Assembly (NCBI GenBank): GCA_044228435.1
Contig: JBGAUW010000009.1
Location: 124,001-188,000, forward strand
Source: Bog-950 sp044228435
GTDB lineage: Bacteria > Bacteroidota > Bacteroidia > Chitinophagales > LD1
Reading direction: 5' to 3'
Length of the DNA: 64,000 nucleotides
Shown piece by piece: positions 9,099 through 17,664 of the stretch (the first letter of the stretch is position 1; each line of letters begins with the position of its first letter). The translations under genes were made by a program, and so were the position numbers. The notes under the pieces were generated by a model that saw nothing but the letters and a program-made list of their open reading frames with translations, had not been told where the DNA came from and ran no database searches.

Positions 9099-9872
9099 AT
9101 GAATTCTATTCGCGGAAAATGGGCCTTAATAACAGGGGCCACCTCAGGCTTTGGTAAAGCCACAGCCGATTTGTTTGCCAAAGAAGGCTGCAACCTTATT
9201 ATTACCGGCCGCCGCGCCGGAAAGTTAGAGGCAGCCACCAACATATTAAAAGAAAAATATGGGGTAAACGTACTCTCCTACTGCTTTGATGTGCGCGACC
9301 TGAACCAATGTGTAGAAATGGCCAACGATTTAGCCGAACGGGAGATAGTGCCCGATGTGCTGATTAACAACGCCGGCCTGGCCTCGGGTAAAAACAAAAT
9401 ACACGAAGGTTTGATTGGCGATTGGGAAAAAATGATTGACACCAACATTAAAGGACTGCTTTATGTAACCCGCTCTATATTGCCTATGATGGTGGAACGT
9501 AACGAAGGCCACGTTATAAATATCGGCTCAGTAGCGGGCCATACAGTATACCCCGAAGGTAATGTATATAACGCAACTAAATTTGCCGTAAAAGCCCTTA
9601 ATGAGGCGATAAACCTGGATTTGGTGGGCACCAACGTTCGCTGTTGTTCAATAGACCCCGGCGCAGCAGAAACAGAGTTTTCTATAGTTCGCTTCCACGG
9701 CGATGAAGAAAAAGCAAAACGGGTTTACGAGGGATTTGAACCCCTACAGGCGGAAGATATTGCGAATATCATACTGTTTGTTGTTACCACACCGGTAAGG
9801 GTAAACATAACCAACCTGGTGGTATACCCCACAGCGCAACGAAGTGTGAATGTAGTGGCTAAAAAAGTTTAA
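9099..9872 (+). CDS. Short-chain dehydrogenase/reductase (YdfG-like)
   Basis: A classical SDR of 257 residues. The NADP-binding motif GATSGFGKATA is at residues ~12-22, with basic residues (GRRAGK) after strand 2 that favour NADP. 'NNAGLA', the catalytic Ser in NIGSVAGH and the YNATKFAVK motif follow in order. The best match is the YdfG type, which reduces serine/3-hydroxy acids or malonic semialdehyde, but the substrate cannot be fixed from sequence. Cytoplasmic. It is convergent with the HMA-protein gene, and the two stop codons overlap by 3-4 nt with no terminator between them. Confidence 0.9.
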   Translation: MNSIRGKWALITGATSGFGKATADLFAKEGCNLIITGRRAGKLEAATNILKEKYGVNVLSYCFDVRDLNQCVEMANDLAEREIVPDVLINNAGLASGKNKIHEGLIGDWEKMIDTNIKGLLYVTRSILPMMVERNEGHVINIGSVAGHTVYPEGNVYNATKFAVKALNEAINLDLVGTNVRCCSIDPGAAETEFSIVRFHGDEEKAKRVYEGFEPLQAEDIANIILFVVTTPVRVNITNLVVYPTAQRSVNVVAKKV

Positions 9873-10234
9873 TGCATATCGCCTTCCATAGGCTTTTGGC
9901 AACACATAGGCAGCTTACTATAAGCGTCCTCATTCTTTTTAACCCCATCTGCATTATATCCTGCACCAGCAATTACTTCCCGCAGTTTATCTGCATTGGT
10001 TTTAGCGGGGTCGTATTTAACCTTCACCTTTTTGTTGTTTAAATTCAATATAGCTTCTTCTACCCCATCAGTGGCTTTCAAAACCTTTTCAAGCCTTGCC
10101 TTGCACGAACCACAGATAGCTGAAGTTTGAATATTTACCACCTGGCTTTTCTGTTTCTCGGCAGCCTGTAAACCAGCCGAAATACTCAATATTAAAACTA
10201 TAGCACAAACAAAGGATTTAAGTTGTTGATTCAT
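9869..10234 (-). CDS. Periplasmic heavy-metal-associated (HMA) domain protein
   Basis: A signal peptide (about 24 residues, ending GLQAA) precedes a single HMA domain of ~65 residues. The metal site reads SAICGSCK, i.e. CxxC in CGSC instead of the usual GMTCxxC, and the domain ends AGAGYNAD. The C-terminus adds a possible second metal site, MCCQKPMEGDMH. It is likely a periplasmic metal carrier or sensor for copper or another soft metal; no metal-efflux genes are nearby to decide. Its stop codon overlaps that of the convergent SDR gene. Confidence 0.82.
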   Translation of the reverse strand: MNQQLKSFVCAIVLILSISAGLQAAEKQKSQVVNIQTSAICGSCKARLEKVLKATDGVEEAILNLNNKKVKVKYDPAKTNADKLREVIAGAGYNADGVKKNEDAYSKLPMCCQKPMEGDMH

Positions 10235-10253
10235 TCTTTATGGTTTTATACAT

Positions 10254-10261
10254 CAAATATA
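10254..10261 (-). promoter_or_regulatory. -7 box TATATTTG before the HMA-protein gene
   Basis: On the minus strand TATATTTG is a full TAnnTTTG match, 19 nt before the ATG. A TTTG upstream is only 12 nt away, shorter than the usual spacing. Confidence 0.45.
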
Positions 10262-10487
10262 AAGCATGAAAATCAAATTTAATTCCAATCAACTATAGCT
10301 TAACTACTTTTACAAGTATCAATACAATTCCGAAACCCATTCAACGTCTAAAAGGGAACGACTTTTTAGTAATCATTTTAAATTACTTACCGGATCACAC
10401 AAAATGATTAAAATTTTCTTCTATTTATCTTAGCTAACTTACTGTGGCTTTATAATTGATGGAAATGGGGATAGAACAAACCAACAC

Positions 10488-11900
10488 ATGAAAACTGACA
10501 ATCTCGACTTTGGAATGATTGGCTTAGGCACTATGGGTAGTAACCTGGTGCAAAACATGGCCGACCATGGTTTTACCGTAGCCGTGTACGATAAGCAACA
10601 GGATAAAATAGAGGCTTTACAAAACTCAGCTAAAAAAGATATGGTGTATGGGGTTCATAACCTGCCCGATTTTTTAGCTGCCCTAAAAAGCCCACGGAAT
10701 ATAATAATGCTGGTACCTGCAGGTGCGCCGGTAGATTCATTAATTGCCGACCTTTCGCCTTTGCTTGATAAAGAAGATTTGCTGATTGACCTTGGCAACT
10801 CGCACTATACCGATACCAATCGCCGCATGGAACAATTAGAAAAAACAGGTTTGAATTTTATGGGCATTGGAATTTCGGGGGGCGAAGAAGGCGCCCGCAA
10901 TGGCCCCAGTATAATGCCGGGGGGTAAAAAAGAAACTTATGAAAGAATAGCCCCTATGCTAAGTGCAATAGCCGCAAAAGCAGACAACGCTCCGTGCGTA
11001 GCCTATATGGGTAGCGGTTCGGCAGGCCACTATGTAAAAATGGTGCACAACGGTATTGAATATGGCCTTATGCAGCTGATTGCCGAATCCTATCACCTGA
11101 TGAAGCATGCCTTGCGTATGAACAACGCCGAAATGCAGGAAGTTTTTAGCAGCTGGAATAAGGGGCCGCTACAATCCTTTTTAGTTGAAATTACCGCTGC
11201 AGTTTTAGCTAAAAAAGATGATTTAACCAAGGCTGACCTGATAGATGTGATTGCCGATCGTGCGGGGCAAAAAGGCACCGGCGGATGGACTTCGCAGAGC
11301 GCTTTAGATTTGGGAGTTCCGATACCTGTAATTGATGCTGCTGTTTCGGCACGCAATACATCTGCTCTTATAGCACAAAGAGAGTTAGCCAATCAAAAAT
11401 TAAATTCGCCGGAAGGAAAGTATAATGGCCGCAAAGAAGATATTATTGAAGCGCTTGGGCGCGCGCTACAGTTTGCAACTATAATAACGTACTCGCAGGG
11501 CTTATCGTTATTAAAAAGTGCCTCAGCAAAATACGACTACGGGCTTAGCATTGCCGACATAGCAGGTATTTGGCGCGCCGGTTGCATTATCCGTTCGGTA
11601 ATGCTGCAGGATATTAAAAATGCTTTTGTATTACACCCGGATTTAGAATCGCTAATTACCGACGACCTTTTTTCAGCACAACTCTCGGCCCATCATCCCT
11701 CTGTACGGCAGGTAATTATTACAGCAGTAGAAAGTGGCCTACCGGTACCTGCATACATGGCTGCGCTTGCCAGCTACGATTCGTTTAGCAGCAAACATTT
11801 ACCGGCTAATTTGATACAGGGTCTACGCGATTATTTTGGGGCACATACCTATCAGCGCAACGACCGACCCGGAACTTTTCATACTAACTGGAACGCTTAA
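10488..11900 (+). CDS. gnd: 6-phosphogluconate dehydrogenase, decarboxylating
   Basis: Oxidises 6-phosphogluconate to ribulose 5-phosphate with release of CO2 and NADPH. The Rossmann motif GLGTMGSNL is at the start. 'GISGGEEGARNGPSIMPGG' and the catalytic-lysine motif GHYVKMVHNGIEYG (near residue 185) are intact, and the C-terminal IWRAGCIIRS element is present. 470 residues is the standard length. First gene of a three-gene oxidative pentose-phosphate operon: zwf begins 14 nt after its stop and pgl 13 nt after zwf. The operon order is thus the reverse of pathway order except for pgl. Cytoplasmic. Confidence 0.97.
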   Translation: MKTDNLDFGMIGLGTMGSNLVQNMADHGFTVAVYDKQQDKIEALQNSAKKDMVYGVHNLPDFLAALKSPRNIIMLVPAGAPVDSLIADLSPLLDKEDLLIDLGNSHYTDTNRRMEQLEKTGLNFMGIGISGGEEGARNGPSIMPGGKKETYERIAPMLSAIAAKADNAPCVAYMGSGSAGHYVKMVHNGIEYGLMQLIAESYHLMKHALRMNNAEMQEVFSSWNKGPLQSFLVEITAAVLAKKDDLTKADLIDVIADRAGQKGTGGWTSQSALDLGVPIPVIDAAVSARNTSALIAQRELANQKLNSPEGKYNGRKEDIIEALGRALQFATIITYSQGLSLLKSASAKYDYGLSIADIAGIWRAGCIIRSVMLQDIKNAFVLHPDLESLITDDLFSAQLSAHHPSVRQVIITAVESGLPVPAYMAALASYDSFSSKHLPANLIQGLRDYFGAHTYQRNDRPGTFHTNWNA

Positions 11901-11914
11901 AACAATATACACCA

Positions 11915-13402
11915 ATGGAAACATTGCGCATACCACAACCCACAGTAATTGTAATATTTGGCGCAGGCGGCGACCTTACCTGGCGCAAACTAATGCCTGC
12001 CTTATATAATCTGTATTTAGACAAATGGATGCCCGAGAATTTTATGGTAATGGGGCTGGATTTAAAACCATTGGATGATGTAAGCTTTAGAAAACATATT
12101 AAGCTGGGTCTTGATAAATTTTCGCGCCGCGGCAAAGTAAAAACTAAAGAATGGCAAGGCTTTGCCGATAATCTATTCTATAAAAAAACCGACCTTACCG
12201 AACCTAAAGCCTACGCCTATTTAGATAAAGAGATTAAAACCTTTACCAAAAAATGGGCCACCGAAGGGCAAGAGGTTAACTGCATTTTCTATATGGCTGT
12301 AGCCCCGCAATTTATAGAAACCATAGCTATTAATGTTGCTAAGGCTGGCCTCGCAAAAAACCGCACAAGCCACCGTATAGTGGTAGAAAAACCTTTCGGG
12401 CGCGATTTAGAAAGCGCACAGCACCTAAACTTAATGTTGGGCAGCTTATTCGAGGAGTGTCAGATATACCGGATAGACCACTTTCTGGGTAAAGAAACTA
12501 TTCAAAACATTCTGGCCTTCCGGTTTGCAAACGCCTTATTCGAACCTGTATGGAACCGTAATTATATCGACCATGTGCATATTACAGTTTCTGAAACACT
12601 GGGAGTTGAAAATAGGGGGCATTACTATGAACACGCTGGCGCGCTGCGCGATATGGTACAAAATCACTTGCTGCAATTGCTGTGCTTAATTGCGATGGAG
12701 CCACCGGTTTCGTTTGAAGCTAATGAGGTACGAAACCGCAAAGTGGATGTGCTGCATGCTATGCGTAAAATTAAACGCGAAGATATTCAAAAGCAGGCCG
12801 TACGCGGCCAGTATGGCCCCGGTTGGTTGCATGGCAAAAAAGTAAAAGGCTACAGGCAGGAAGTTGGCGTAGCCGAAAACTCATCGGTAGAAACCTTTGC
12901 CGGCATAAAACTTTATATCGATAATTGGCGTTGGCACAGCGTTCCGTTTTATTTAAGTACGGGCAAGCGTATGAATGAGGATATGACATCCATTACCATT
13001 CAGTTTCGCCCGGTTCCGCATCAGGCGTTCCCACCAGAAAATATTGGTAACTGGCAGCCCAATGCTATTATTATAAACATACAACCGCAAATGGGTATAC
13101 GACTGCGCTTTCAGGCTAAACGCCCCGGCCTACAAATGTTGTTAGACCCTGTTGAAATGCTTTTTGCATACGATGGAACACGCAACAGCACACCCGAAGC
13201 TTACGAGACATTACTACTTGATATTATGGAGGGTGATGCAACTTTATTTATGCGTGCCGACCAGGTAGAAGCAGCATGGGCCTTGCTAATGCCAATAATA
13301 AAAGCATGGGAGGCTAATCCATCTTTTAACTTCCCGAATTACTCGGCAGGGATGGATGGGCCCGATGATGCAGATTCACTAATAGGCCAAATAAGACCAT
13401 AG
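11915..13402 (+). CDS. zwf: Glucose-6-phosphate 1-dehydrogenase
   Basis: Oxidises glucose 6-phosphate to 6-phosphogluconolactone, the entry step of the oxidative pentose-phosphate pathway. The coenzyme motif GAGGDLTWRKLMPALYNL is at residues ~13-30 (GxxxDL/Lx(R/K) type). The active-site motif RIDHFLGKETIQN is near residue 190 and the substrate-contacting VVEKPFGRDL precedes it. 495 residues is a usual length. Middle gene of gnd-zwf-pgl, with 14- and 13-nt gaps, so co-transcription is nearly certain. Confidence 0.97.
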   Translation: METLRIPQPTVIVIFGAGGDLTWRKLMPALYNLYLDKWMPENFMVMGLDLKPLDDVSFRKHIKLGLDKFSRRGKVKTKEWQGFADNLFYKKTDLTEPKAYAYLDKEIKTFTKKWATEGQEVNCIFYMAVAPQFIETIAINVAKAGLAKNRTSHRIVVEKPFGRDLESAQHLNLMLGSLFEECQIYRIDHFLGKETIQNILAFRFANALFEPVWNRNYIDHVHITVSETLGVENRGHYYEHAGALRDMVQNHLLQLLCLIAMEPPVSFEANEVRNRKVDVLHAMRKIKREDIQKQAVRGQYGPGWLHGKKVKGYRQEVGVAENSSVETFAGIKLYIDNWRWHSVPFYLSTGKRMNEDMTSITIQFRPVPHQAFPPENIGNWQPNAIIINIQPQMGIRLRFQAKRPGLQMLLDPVEMLFAYDGTRNSTPEAYETLLLDIMEGDATLFMRADQVEAAWALLMPIIKAWEANPSFNFPNYSAGMDGPDDADSLIGQIRP

Positions 13403-13415
13403 AGTTCACTCAACT

Positions 13416-14141
13416 ATGAGCAACTTAAAATTAAAAATGTTTGATACGCCCGATGATTTGAATAAGGCCCTTGCGGATTTTATTTTAGCTGAGGCATTGG
13501 ACGCCGTTCAAATAAGAGGAAGGTTTTTATTTTGTCTTTCGGGTGGCAGCACACCCAAAAAGCTTTACGAACTTTTGGCAACCGACTTTTATAAGGAAAG
13601 CATGCCCTGGCAAAAAACTTTTATTTTTTGGGGCGATGAGCGCTGCGTTGCACGTAACAGCGATAGCAACAACGCACACTTGGCACGAACGGTATTATTA
13701 AACAAAGTAGATATTCCTGTCGCAAACATTTATCCAATTGAATCAGACCTGGCGCCGGATAATGCTGCCCGTGCTTATGAAATTAAGCTTCATGATTTTT
13801 TTGAGGGCCACTCACCGCGTTTCGACCTAATACTTTTAGGCATTGGCGAAGATGGCCACACCGCATCCCTGGTTCCCAATAGCCCCGTATTGCAGGAAAC
13901 ACAAAAATGGGTGAGCGAGGTTTATTATGCTGCACAACAACAATTTCGTGTTACCCTTACTTTACCCGTAATAAATCAGGCAAGAAATGCAGCGTTCATC
14001 GCCACCGGCGAAACAAAAACCTCAATTATCCGAAATTTAATAGCCCAAAAGGGTCCCGCACAATACCCCGCTGAAATGATTTACCCATTGAACGGTAATT
14101 TATTTTTGTATACAGATAAAAAAACAGTGGGCCCTACCTAA
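13416..14141 (+). CDS. pgl: 6-phosphogluconolactonase
   Basis: Hydrolyses 6-phosphogluconolactone to 6-phosphogluconate. It belongs to the SugarP_isomerase/NagB-like fold: LSGGSTPKKLYELL (~residue 43), FWGDERCV (~72) and GIGEDGHTASLVP (~146) are the conserved phosphate- and catalytic motifs. 241 residues is normal for the DevB/Pgl type. Last gene of the gnd-zwf-pgl operon; it is convergent with the DUF6600 gene 44 nt away. Confidence 0.95.
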   Translation: MSNLKLKMFDTPDDLNKALADFILAEALDAVQIRGRFLFCLSGGSTPKKLYELLATDFYKESMPWQKTFIFWGDERCVARNSDSNNAHLARTVLLNKVDIPVANIYPIESDLAPDNAARAYEIKLHDFFEGHSPRFDLILLGIGEDGHTASLVPNSPVLQETQKWVSEVYYAAQQQFRVTLTLPVINQARNAAFIATGETKTSIIRNLIAQKGPAQYPAEMIYPLNGNLFLYTDKKTVGPT

Positions 14142-14153
14142 GTAAAGCCCACT
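14126..14153 (-). terminator. Weak hairpin at the pgl / DUF6600 convergent ends
   Basis: AGTGGGC pairs with GCCCACT around a 14-nt loop. On the minus strand it is followed by GTTTTTTT, as a terminator for the DUF6600 gene would be, although the hairpin overlaps the pgl stop region. Short stem and long loop keep confidence low. Confidence 0.4.
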
Positions 14154-14185
14154 ATTCACTTAAATTTTAAAACCTGCTACAGCCA

Positions 14186-15544
14186 CTACCTCGGTCCGGT
14201 GCCAAGTTTTTGCATTTGTTGCGGAGGAGGATTTTGCGGTGCCTGTTGCATGGGCGCATTGTTTGGAGTTTGCTGCATTCTGCCATTTTTGAATGGTTCT
14301 TGATTTACGGGCGGATTGCTTTGCGGTGAAGACACTGGTGGAGTTTGCCGAAAATCCTGTTGAGGCGCAGGCTGCTGTATTCCCTGCTTGCGCTGTGGCA
14401 TATTCCGGTTGTCCTGCATAATATTGGATGGTCTGCCCTGCTTTAAATCGTTTGAGGGCGCTGTTGTATTATTCGGTTGTATTCGTTCAGGCCTCATCTG
14501 GCCTTGTTTATTGTTTTGGGGTATGCGCTCCGGCGATTTCCGCTTTTCCATATTGCCATTACCAGGGCTTTGTCCATATTTATTTGCAGGCTTTGCTTGG
14601 TCTATACTTTTGTTCGGTTTACGCATTGGCTCTGTATTACCTATTTTATTTTGCCTGGTGGCTCCATTTATTGCAGGTGTATTGTTTAACTTACCCTCTT
14701 TTGAAATTGGTTGCGCGGAATTAGGTGATCGTTGGTCGTTCCTATTACCTATAAACTTTCTCGATTCCTCTTCACTAGCCACTTTTGAGGGGGCAGGTTT
14801 GCCTCCACCCATGTTTTCTATTTTTGGCCTGTATGCTTCAACCTTGGTGTTATTAACTTTCAATCCGGGTTTAGCGTTATCTTCTACCTGATAGGTAGTT
14901 ATAGATTTACCGGTAACTTTTTGCACCTGTTCGCGTGTGGGGCCGGCAATATAATTTTCATTTCTGCCTTTATTGACAATCGAATTATTGATAACGGTGG
15001 ACTTATTAATGATTGTAACATTTGTAGAACGGTCCACATAATAATTATTGATGTTGGTTCGGCCAAAATCGCGTTCCCTAACAAATATCCACCTTTCTGC
15101 TGGTGGCGTATAAGCGGTATAACTGGTAGCGTAACCATATCCATATCCCGGGCCTAGCGGAGTCCATCCATAATAACCAGCGCTGTGGCGCCAATTAACC
15201 CAGGCCGGCCCCCACTGATTGCCGGGTATCCATACATATCCATAACCATTATCATAGTACCAACGGCCATAGTGGAAAGGAGCCCACCCCCATGGGTAAT
15301 TAGATACCCAAGTCCAACCCGCATTGGTATAAGCCCAATAGCCCTCACTAGAATAAGGTTGAAAGCTATTCCCTACATCGGGCACCCATACATATCCGTA
15401 GTCGGGGGTATTAACCCACATTCCGTAAGGGCTTAATTCATCATAAAACAGTTGAAAGCTAACGCTTGCATATTGCGCTTTGGTTTGTTGGGTGGTTGCA
15501 ATTAAGCCAATGCACACAAACAAACCAATAAGTATTTTTTTCAT
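14186..15544 (-). CDS. DUF6600 (YxxWxP-repeat) secreted protein with Pro/Gln/Asn-rich tail
   Basis: A signal peptide (~22 residues, ending QTKAQ) is followed by the DUF6600 module (~27-165) with repeats of the type YGMWV...YGYVWVP, WGWAPFHYGRW and NQWGPAWVNWR. This aromatic, Tyr/Trp/Gly-rich fold is common in envelope proteins of Bacteroidota. From about residue 240 the chain is low-complexity, rich in Pro, Gln, Asn and Lys and probably disordered. There is no T9SS signal, so periplasm or outer membrane is likely. Function unknown. The long plus-strand open frames across this gene are shadows of its biased codon use. Confidence 0.82.
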   Translation of the reverse strand: MKKILIGLFVCIGLIATTQQTKAQYASVSFQLFYDELSPYGMWVNTPDYGYVWVPDVGNSFQPYSSEGYWAYTNAGWTWVSNYPWGWAPFHYGRWYYDNGYGYVWIPGNQWGPAWVNWRHSAGYYGWTPLGPGYGYGYATSYTAYTPPAERWIFVRERDFGRTNINNYYVDRSTNVTIINKSTVINNSIVNKGRNENYIAGPTREQVQKVTGKSITTYQVEDNAKPGLKVNNTKVEAYRPKIENMGGGKPAPSKVASEEESRKFIGNRNDQRSPNSAQPISKEGKLNNTPAINGATRQNKIGNTEPMRKPNKSIDQAKPANKYGQSPGNGNMEKRKSPERIPQNNKQGQMRPERIQPNNTTAPSNDLKQGRPSNIMQDNRNMPQRKQGIQQPAPQQDFRQTPPVSSPQSNPPVNQEPFKNGRMQQTPNNAPMQQAPQNPPPQQMQKLGTGPR

Positions 15545-15645
15545 AAAAAACTATTTTGTATACTATCTCTTGACAATACCATGCCACAATTAAATCCGAT
15601 TTAAAGCATTTGTATAAATGCTGTTAAACCAACAAACTGTAAATA

Positions 15646-16878
15646 CTAATTATTAGATATGAATATCTTTTGAGCAGTCTCTATAGCATTGTTCTGCACT
15701 ACTACTACGTAGTAACCGGTTGGCTGGTCTGGCATGGCTACTATGGTTGTTGCTTTTACAAGTGGTGCATTATAAACCGGCTGACCAAGCAAATTGAAAA
15801 TCTTCAATTCAGCATCTCCGTTTAAATCCTCATTCAATATAGTAGTAATCGTTCTCGAATCACTCCAAATCCTGCGCTGTTGCGCAGTTATATTATCTAC
15901 ACCGGTGGCTTCAGAAATTGAAACTGTTACAGAGTCAATATATTCACAACCCGCGCTGTTGGTGCACCTTAAAAACACATTAAAAATACCGGGTTCGTAA
16001 AAGGTATAGGTAGGGTTAGCAACTCCGCCTATTATAGTGCTATCACCCATACTCCATTCATATCCGGTGGCGTTATAAGCTTCAGAAGAAAACGTAATTT
16101 GCTGATTAACAGCAGCCGTGTAAGAAGATGCCTTTAAATTGGCAGTTATGAAGTTTCCTTTTACCTGTAATTGCTTTGTTGTAACATAGCTACCATAGGT
16201 AAGCACAAGAAAGTAGCTACCCGAAGAAAGTGCATTAAAAGCATAAGGTCCGGTTATATTATAAAAGCTATCTACCAGTGTTCCTGCGCTGTCGTAAAGA
16301 TGTGACGAAGACCAAACAATTGTGTTATCCTGGTTTAGTTCAATAGCTCCATCGTTATTTAAACACCCGGCTGTAACAGTGCCAAAATTTATTGCTCTTG
16401 TAACATGCAGGTAAAACCGATTGCTGGCCACTTCTCCATCCGTCATAAAAAACTGATAGAAGCTTGTTCTCAGGTTTGTAAACTTATTAAGTGTGCGATC
16501 CTCTAAAATAACAACCGTAGTTGAATCGAAATTTGAAATGATTGGCGCCTCAAAGATATGCATTCCCGTAGTATCTGCTTTTACACCCAGGGCTATTACC
16601 TCGCTAACCGATAGCTCGCTGTAGCCGTTGGTAGAACAAAATACGTTATCAGAAGAAAGTGAATAAACCGATGGTGCATTTGGTATACTGTTGTAAACCT
16701 TAGGCCCGTCTTCTGTAGCGGTATAAACAGGGCTTACACCTAAATCGAAGTATAGGTTGGTCTCATCTAAGTAACCACCCGGCGCATTAACTCTTAGTTT
16801 CAATTGCTTTTTATCGGGCGTAGCAAAAACCATTGAGGAAATTATGGCTAAGAAGAGTAGAGAGCTAAACTTTTTCAT
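15646..16878 (-). CDS. Secreted PKD-domain protein with divergent T9SS C-terminal domain
   Basis: A signal peptide (MKKFSSLLFLAIISSMVFA) is followed by an N-terminal region (~25-155) of unknown type and a SprB-like segment (~165-235). A PKD domain lies at ~240-320 (YEWSMGDST, NPTYTFYEPGIFNVFLRCTN). The last ~70 residues (DAELKIFNLLGQPVY...PTGYYVVVVQNN...QKIFISNN) have the shape of a type A sorting domain but lack the usual (Y/F)PNP start. The protein is probably exported through T9SS and surface-exposed; its role is unknown. Monocistronic. Confidence 0.8.
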   Translation of the reverse strand: MKKFSSLLFLAIISSMVFATPDKKQLKLRVNAPGGYLDETNLYFDLGVSPVYTATEDGPKVYNSIPNAPSVYSLSSDNVFCSTNGYSELSVSEVIALGVKADTTGMHIFEAPIISNFDSTTVVILEDRTLNKFTNLRTSFYQFFMTDGEVASNRFYLHVTRAINFGTVTAGCLNNDGAIELNQDNTIVWSSSHLYDSAGTLVDSFYNITGPYAFNALSSGSYFLVLTYGSYVTTKQLQVKGNFITANLKASSYTAAVNQQITFSSEAYNATGYEWSMGDSTIIGGVANPTYTFYEPGIFNVFLRCTNSAGCEYIDSVTVSISEATGVDNITAQQRRIWSDSRTITTILNEDLNGDAELKIFNLLGQPVYNAPLVKATTIVAMPDQPTGYYVVVVQNNAIETAQKIFISNN

Positions 16879-17069
16879 TTGTATATCATTTATAAAACAC
16901 GGGTTAATTTATTCACTGTTTTATGTGGTGAATACAAGGCATATGCCAAGATGCTAAATGGATGTAAAAAGCTTTTGTTAGCTCACAATGGGGTAAGTAA
17001 TGAAAAAAAGAGGCAAAATAATCCTCACTATTATTGGTCCATATAAGAATACAGCTTTGGCATAAATAA

Positions 17070-17086
17070 TATCCCATATTGGGATA
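17070..17086. repeat. Palindrome TATCCCA-tat-TGGGATA
   Basis: Perfect 7-bp arms around a 3-nt centre. It has no T-tract, so it is not an obvious terminator; a protein-binding site is possible. Similar sequence without the palindrome occurs near 17490-17520. Confidence 0.35.
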
Positions 17087-17133
17087 AAAGCTATAGCACT
17101 ATCTGCTTCTAATGGGTTGCCAGTGGGGTACAT

Positions 17134-17165
17134 AAAAAAGGTGCAGTGGATTAACCACCGCACCC
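17134..17165 (-). terminator. Terminator of the small Cys-rich lipoprotein gene
   Basis: On the minus strand GGTGCGGTGG pairs with CCACTGCACC (one G-U pair) around a TTAA-type loop and is followed by TTTTTT. It lies 21 nt after the stop at 17187, which supports that short gene. Confidence 0.78.
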
Positions 17166-17186
17166 TTTATAAATCAGTTTACTTAT

Positions 17187-17381
17187 TTAGATTGACTTTT
17201 TACAATCATAACCCTGACCTTCTTTAATATCTACAGCTATGCCGTAAGCTGTATTGCTATCAAAGTCCTTTTCGCAGTATCTTGTATCTGGTTCATTTGA
17301 TTTTGAACAAACAGTACATTTTGAACATGAAGATACGGTTAGGGTAAAAATGGTTACTACAGTTAATAATATCGCTTTCAT
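17187..17381 (-). CDS. Small Cys-rich lipoprotein
   Basis: 64 residues. The N-terminus is a lipoprotein signal (MKAILLTVVTIFTLTVSSC), with the lipobox VSSC giving the acylated Cys at ~19. The mature part has the tight cluster CSKCTVCSK and two later Cys (YCEK, DCKK). The cluster could bind a metal or form disulfides. I do not recognise a family. A good terminator directly downstream and a clean signal peptide argue that it is real. It is divergent from the NtrC-type regulator gene 283 nt away. Confidence 0.7.
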   Translation of the reverse strand: MKAILLTVVTIFTLTVSSCSKCTVCSKSNEPDTRYCEKDFDSNTAYGIAVDIKEGQGYDCKKSI

Positions 17382-17664
17382 TTTTTTTAAGAGTTTAGGT
17401 TGAATGAATAATCCACTCTTAAAAATTTCATGCCCTCATTTATGTCATCTGTTATATGCCGGTTAAAGGATTAATGGGCAAAAAGGTAAATTTTGCGTAA
17501 ATTATTCCCCAAATAAACTCACCAACACGTATAATTGTGTGGAATAATAGTTTAATTGTTGTTTTGTGAGGAAAAGATGGAACATCACAAAACTCTAATT
17601 TCACTTGATCCACACTAATTTTCAAATAATAACAAACCGGGATTAAATAACTAAAAACCACCTT

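Larger units (their letters stand above)
16879..17186. other. Intergenic region with palindrome and terminator
   Basis: This 308-nt stretch between the PKD gene and the small lipoprotein gene holds a 7-bp-arm palindrome (17070-17086) and the lipoprotein terminator (17134-17165). A 61-codon minus-strand frame here starts inside the terminator hairpin and looks non-coding. Nothing else is evident. Confidence 0.6.

Noticed and set aside
14388..14891. 167-codon plus-strand frame antisense to the DUF6600 gene
   Set aside because: It is a by-product of the Pro/Gln/Asn-rich codons of the real gene on the other strand; the peptide is Cys/Leu-rich without a recognisable domain.
16978..17163. 61-codon minus-strand frame
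   Set aside because: Its start lies inside the terminator hairpin of the small lipoprotein gene, there is no recognisable family, and the composition resembles translated AT-rich intergenic DNA.
17452..17661. 69-codon minus-strand frame upstream of the NtrC-type gene
   Set aside because: It fills the promoter region of the divergent regulator gene, has no signal or family motif, and shares only a short stretch with the rejected frame at 16978-17163.
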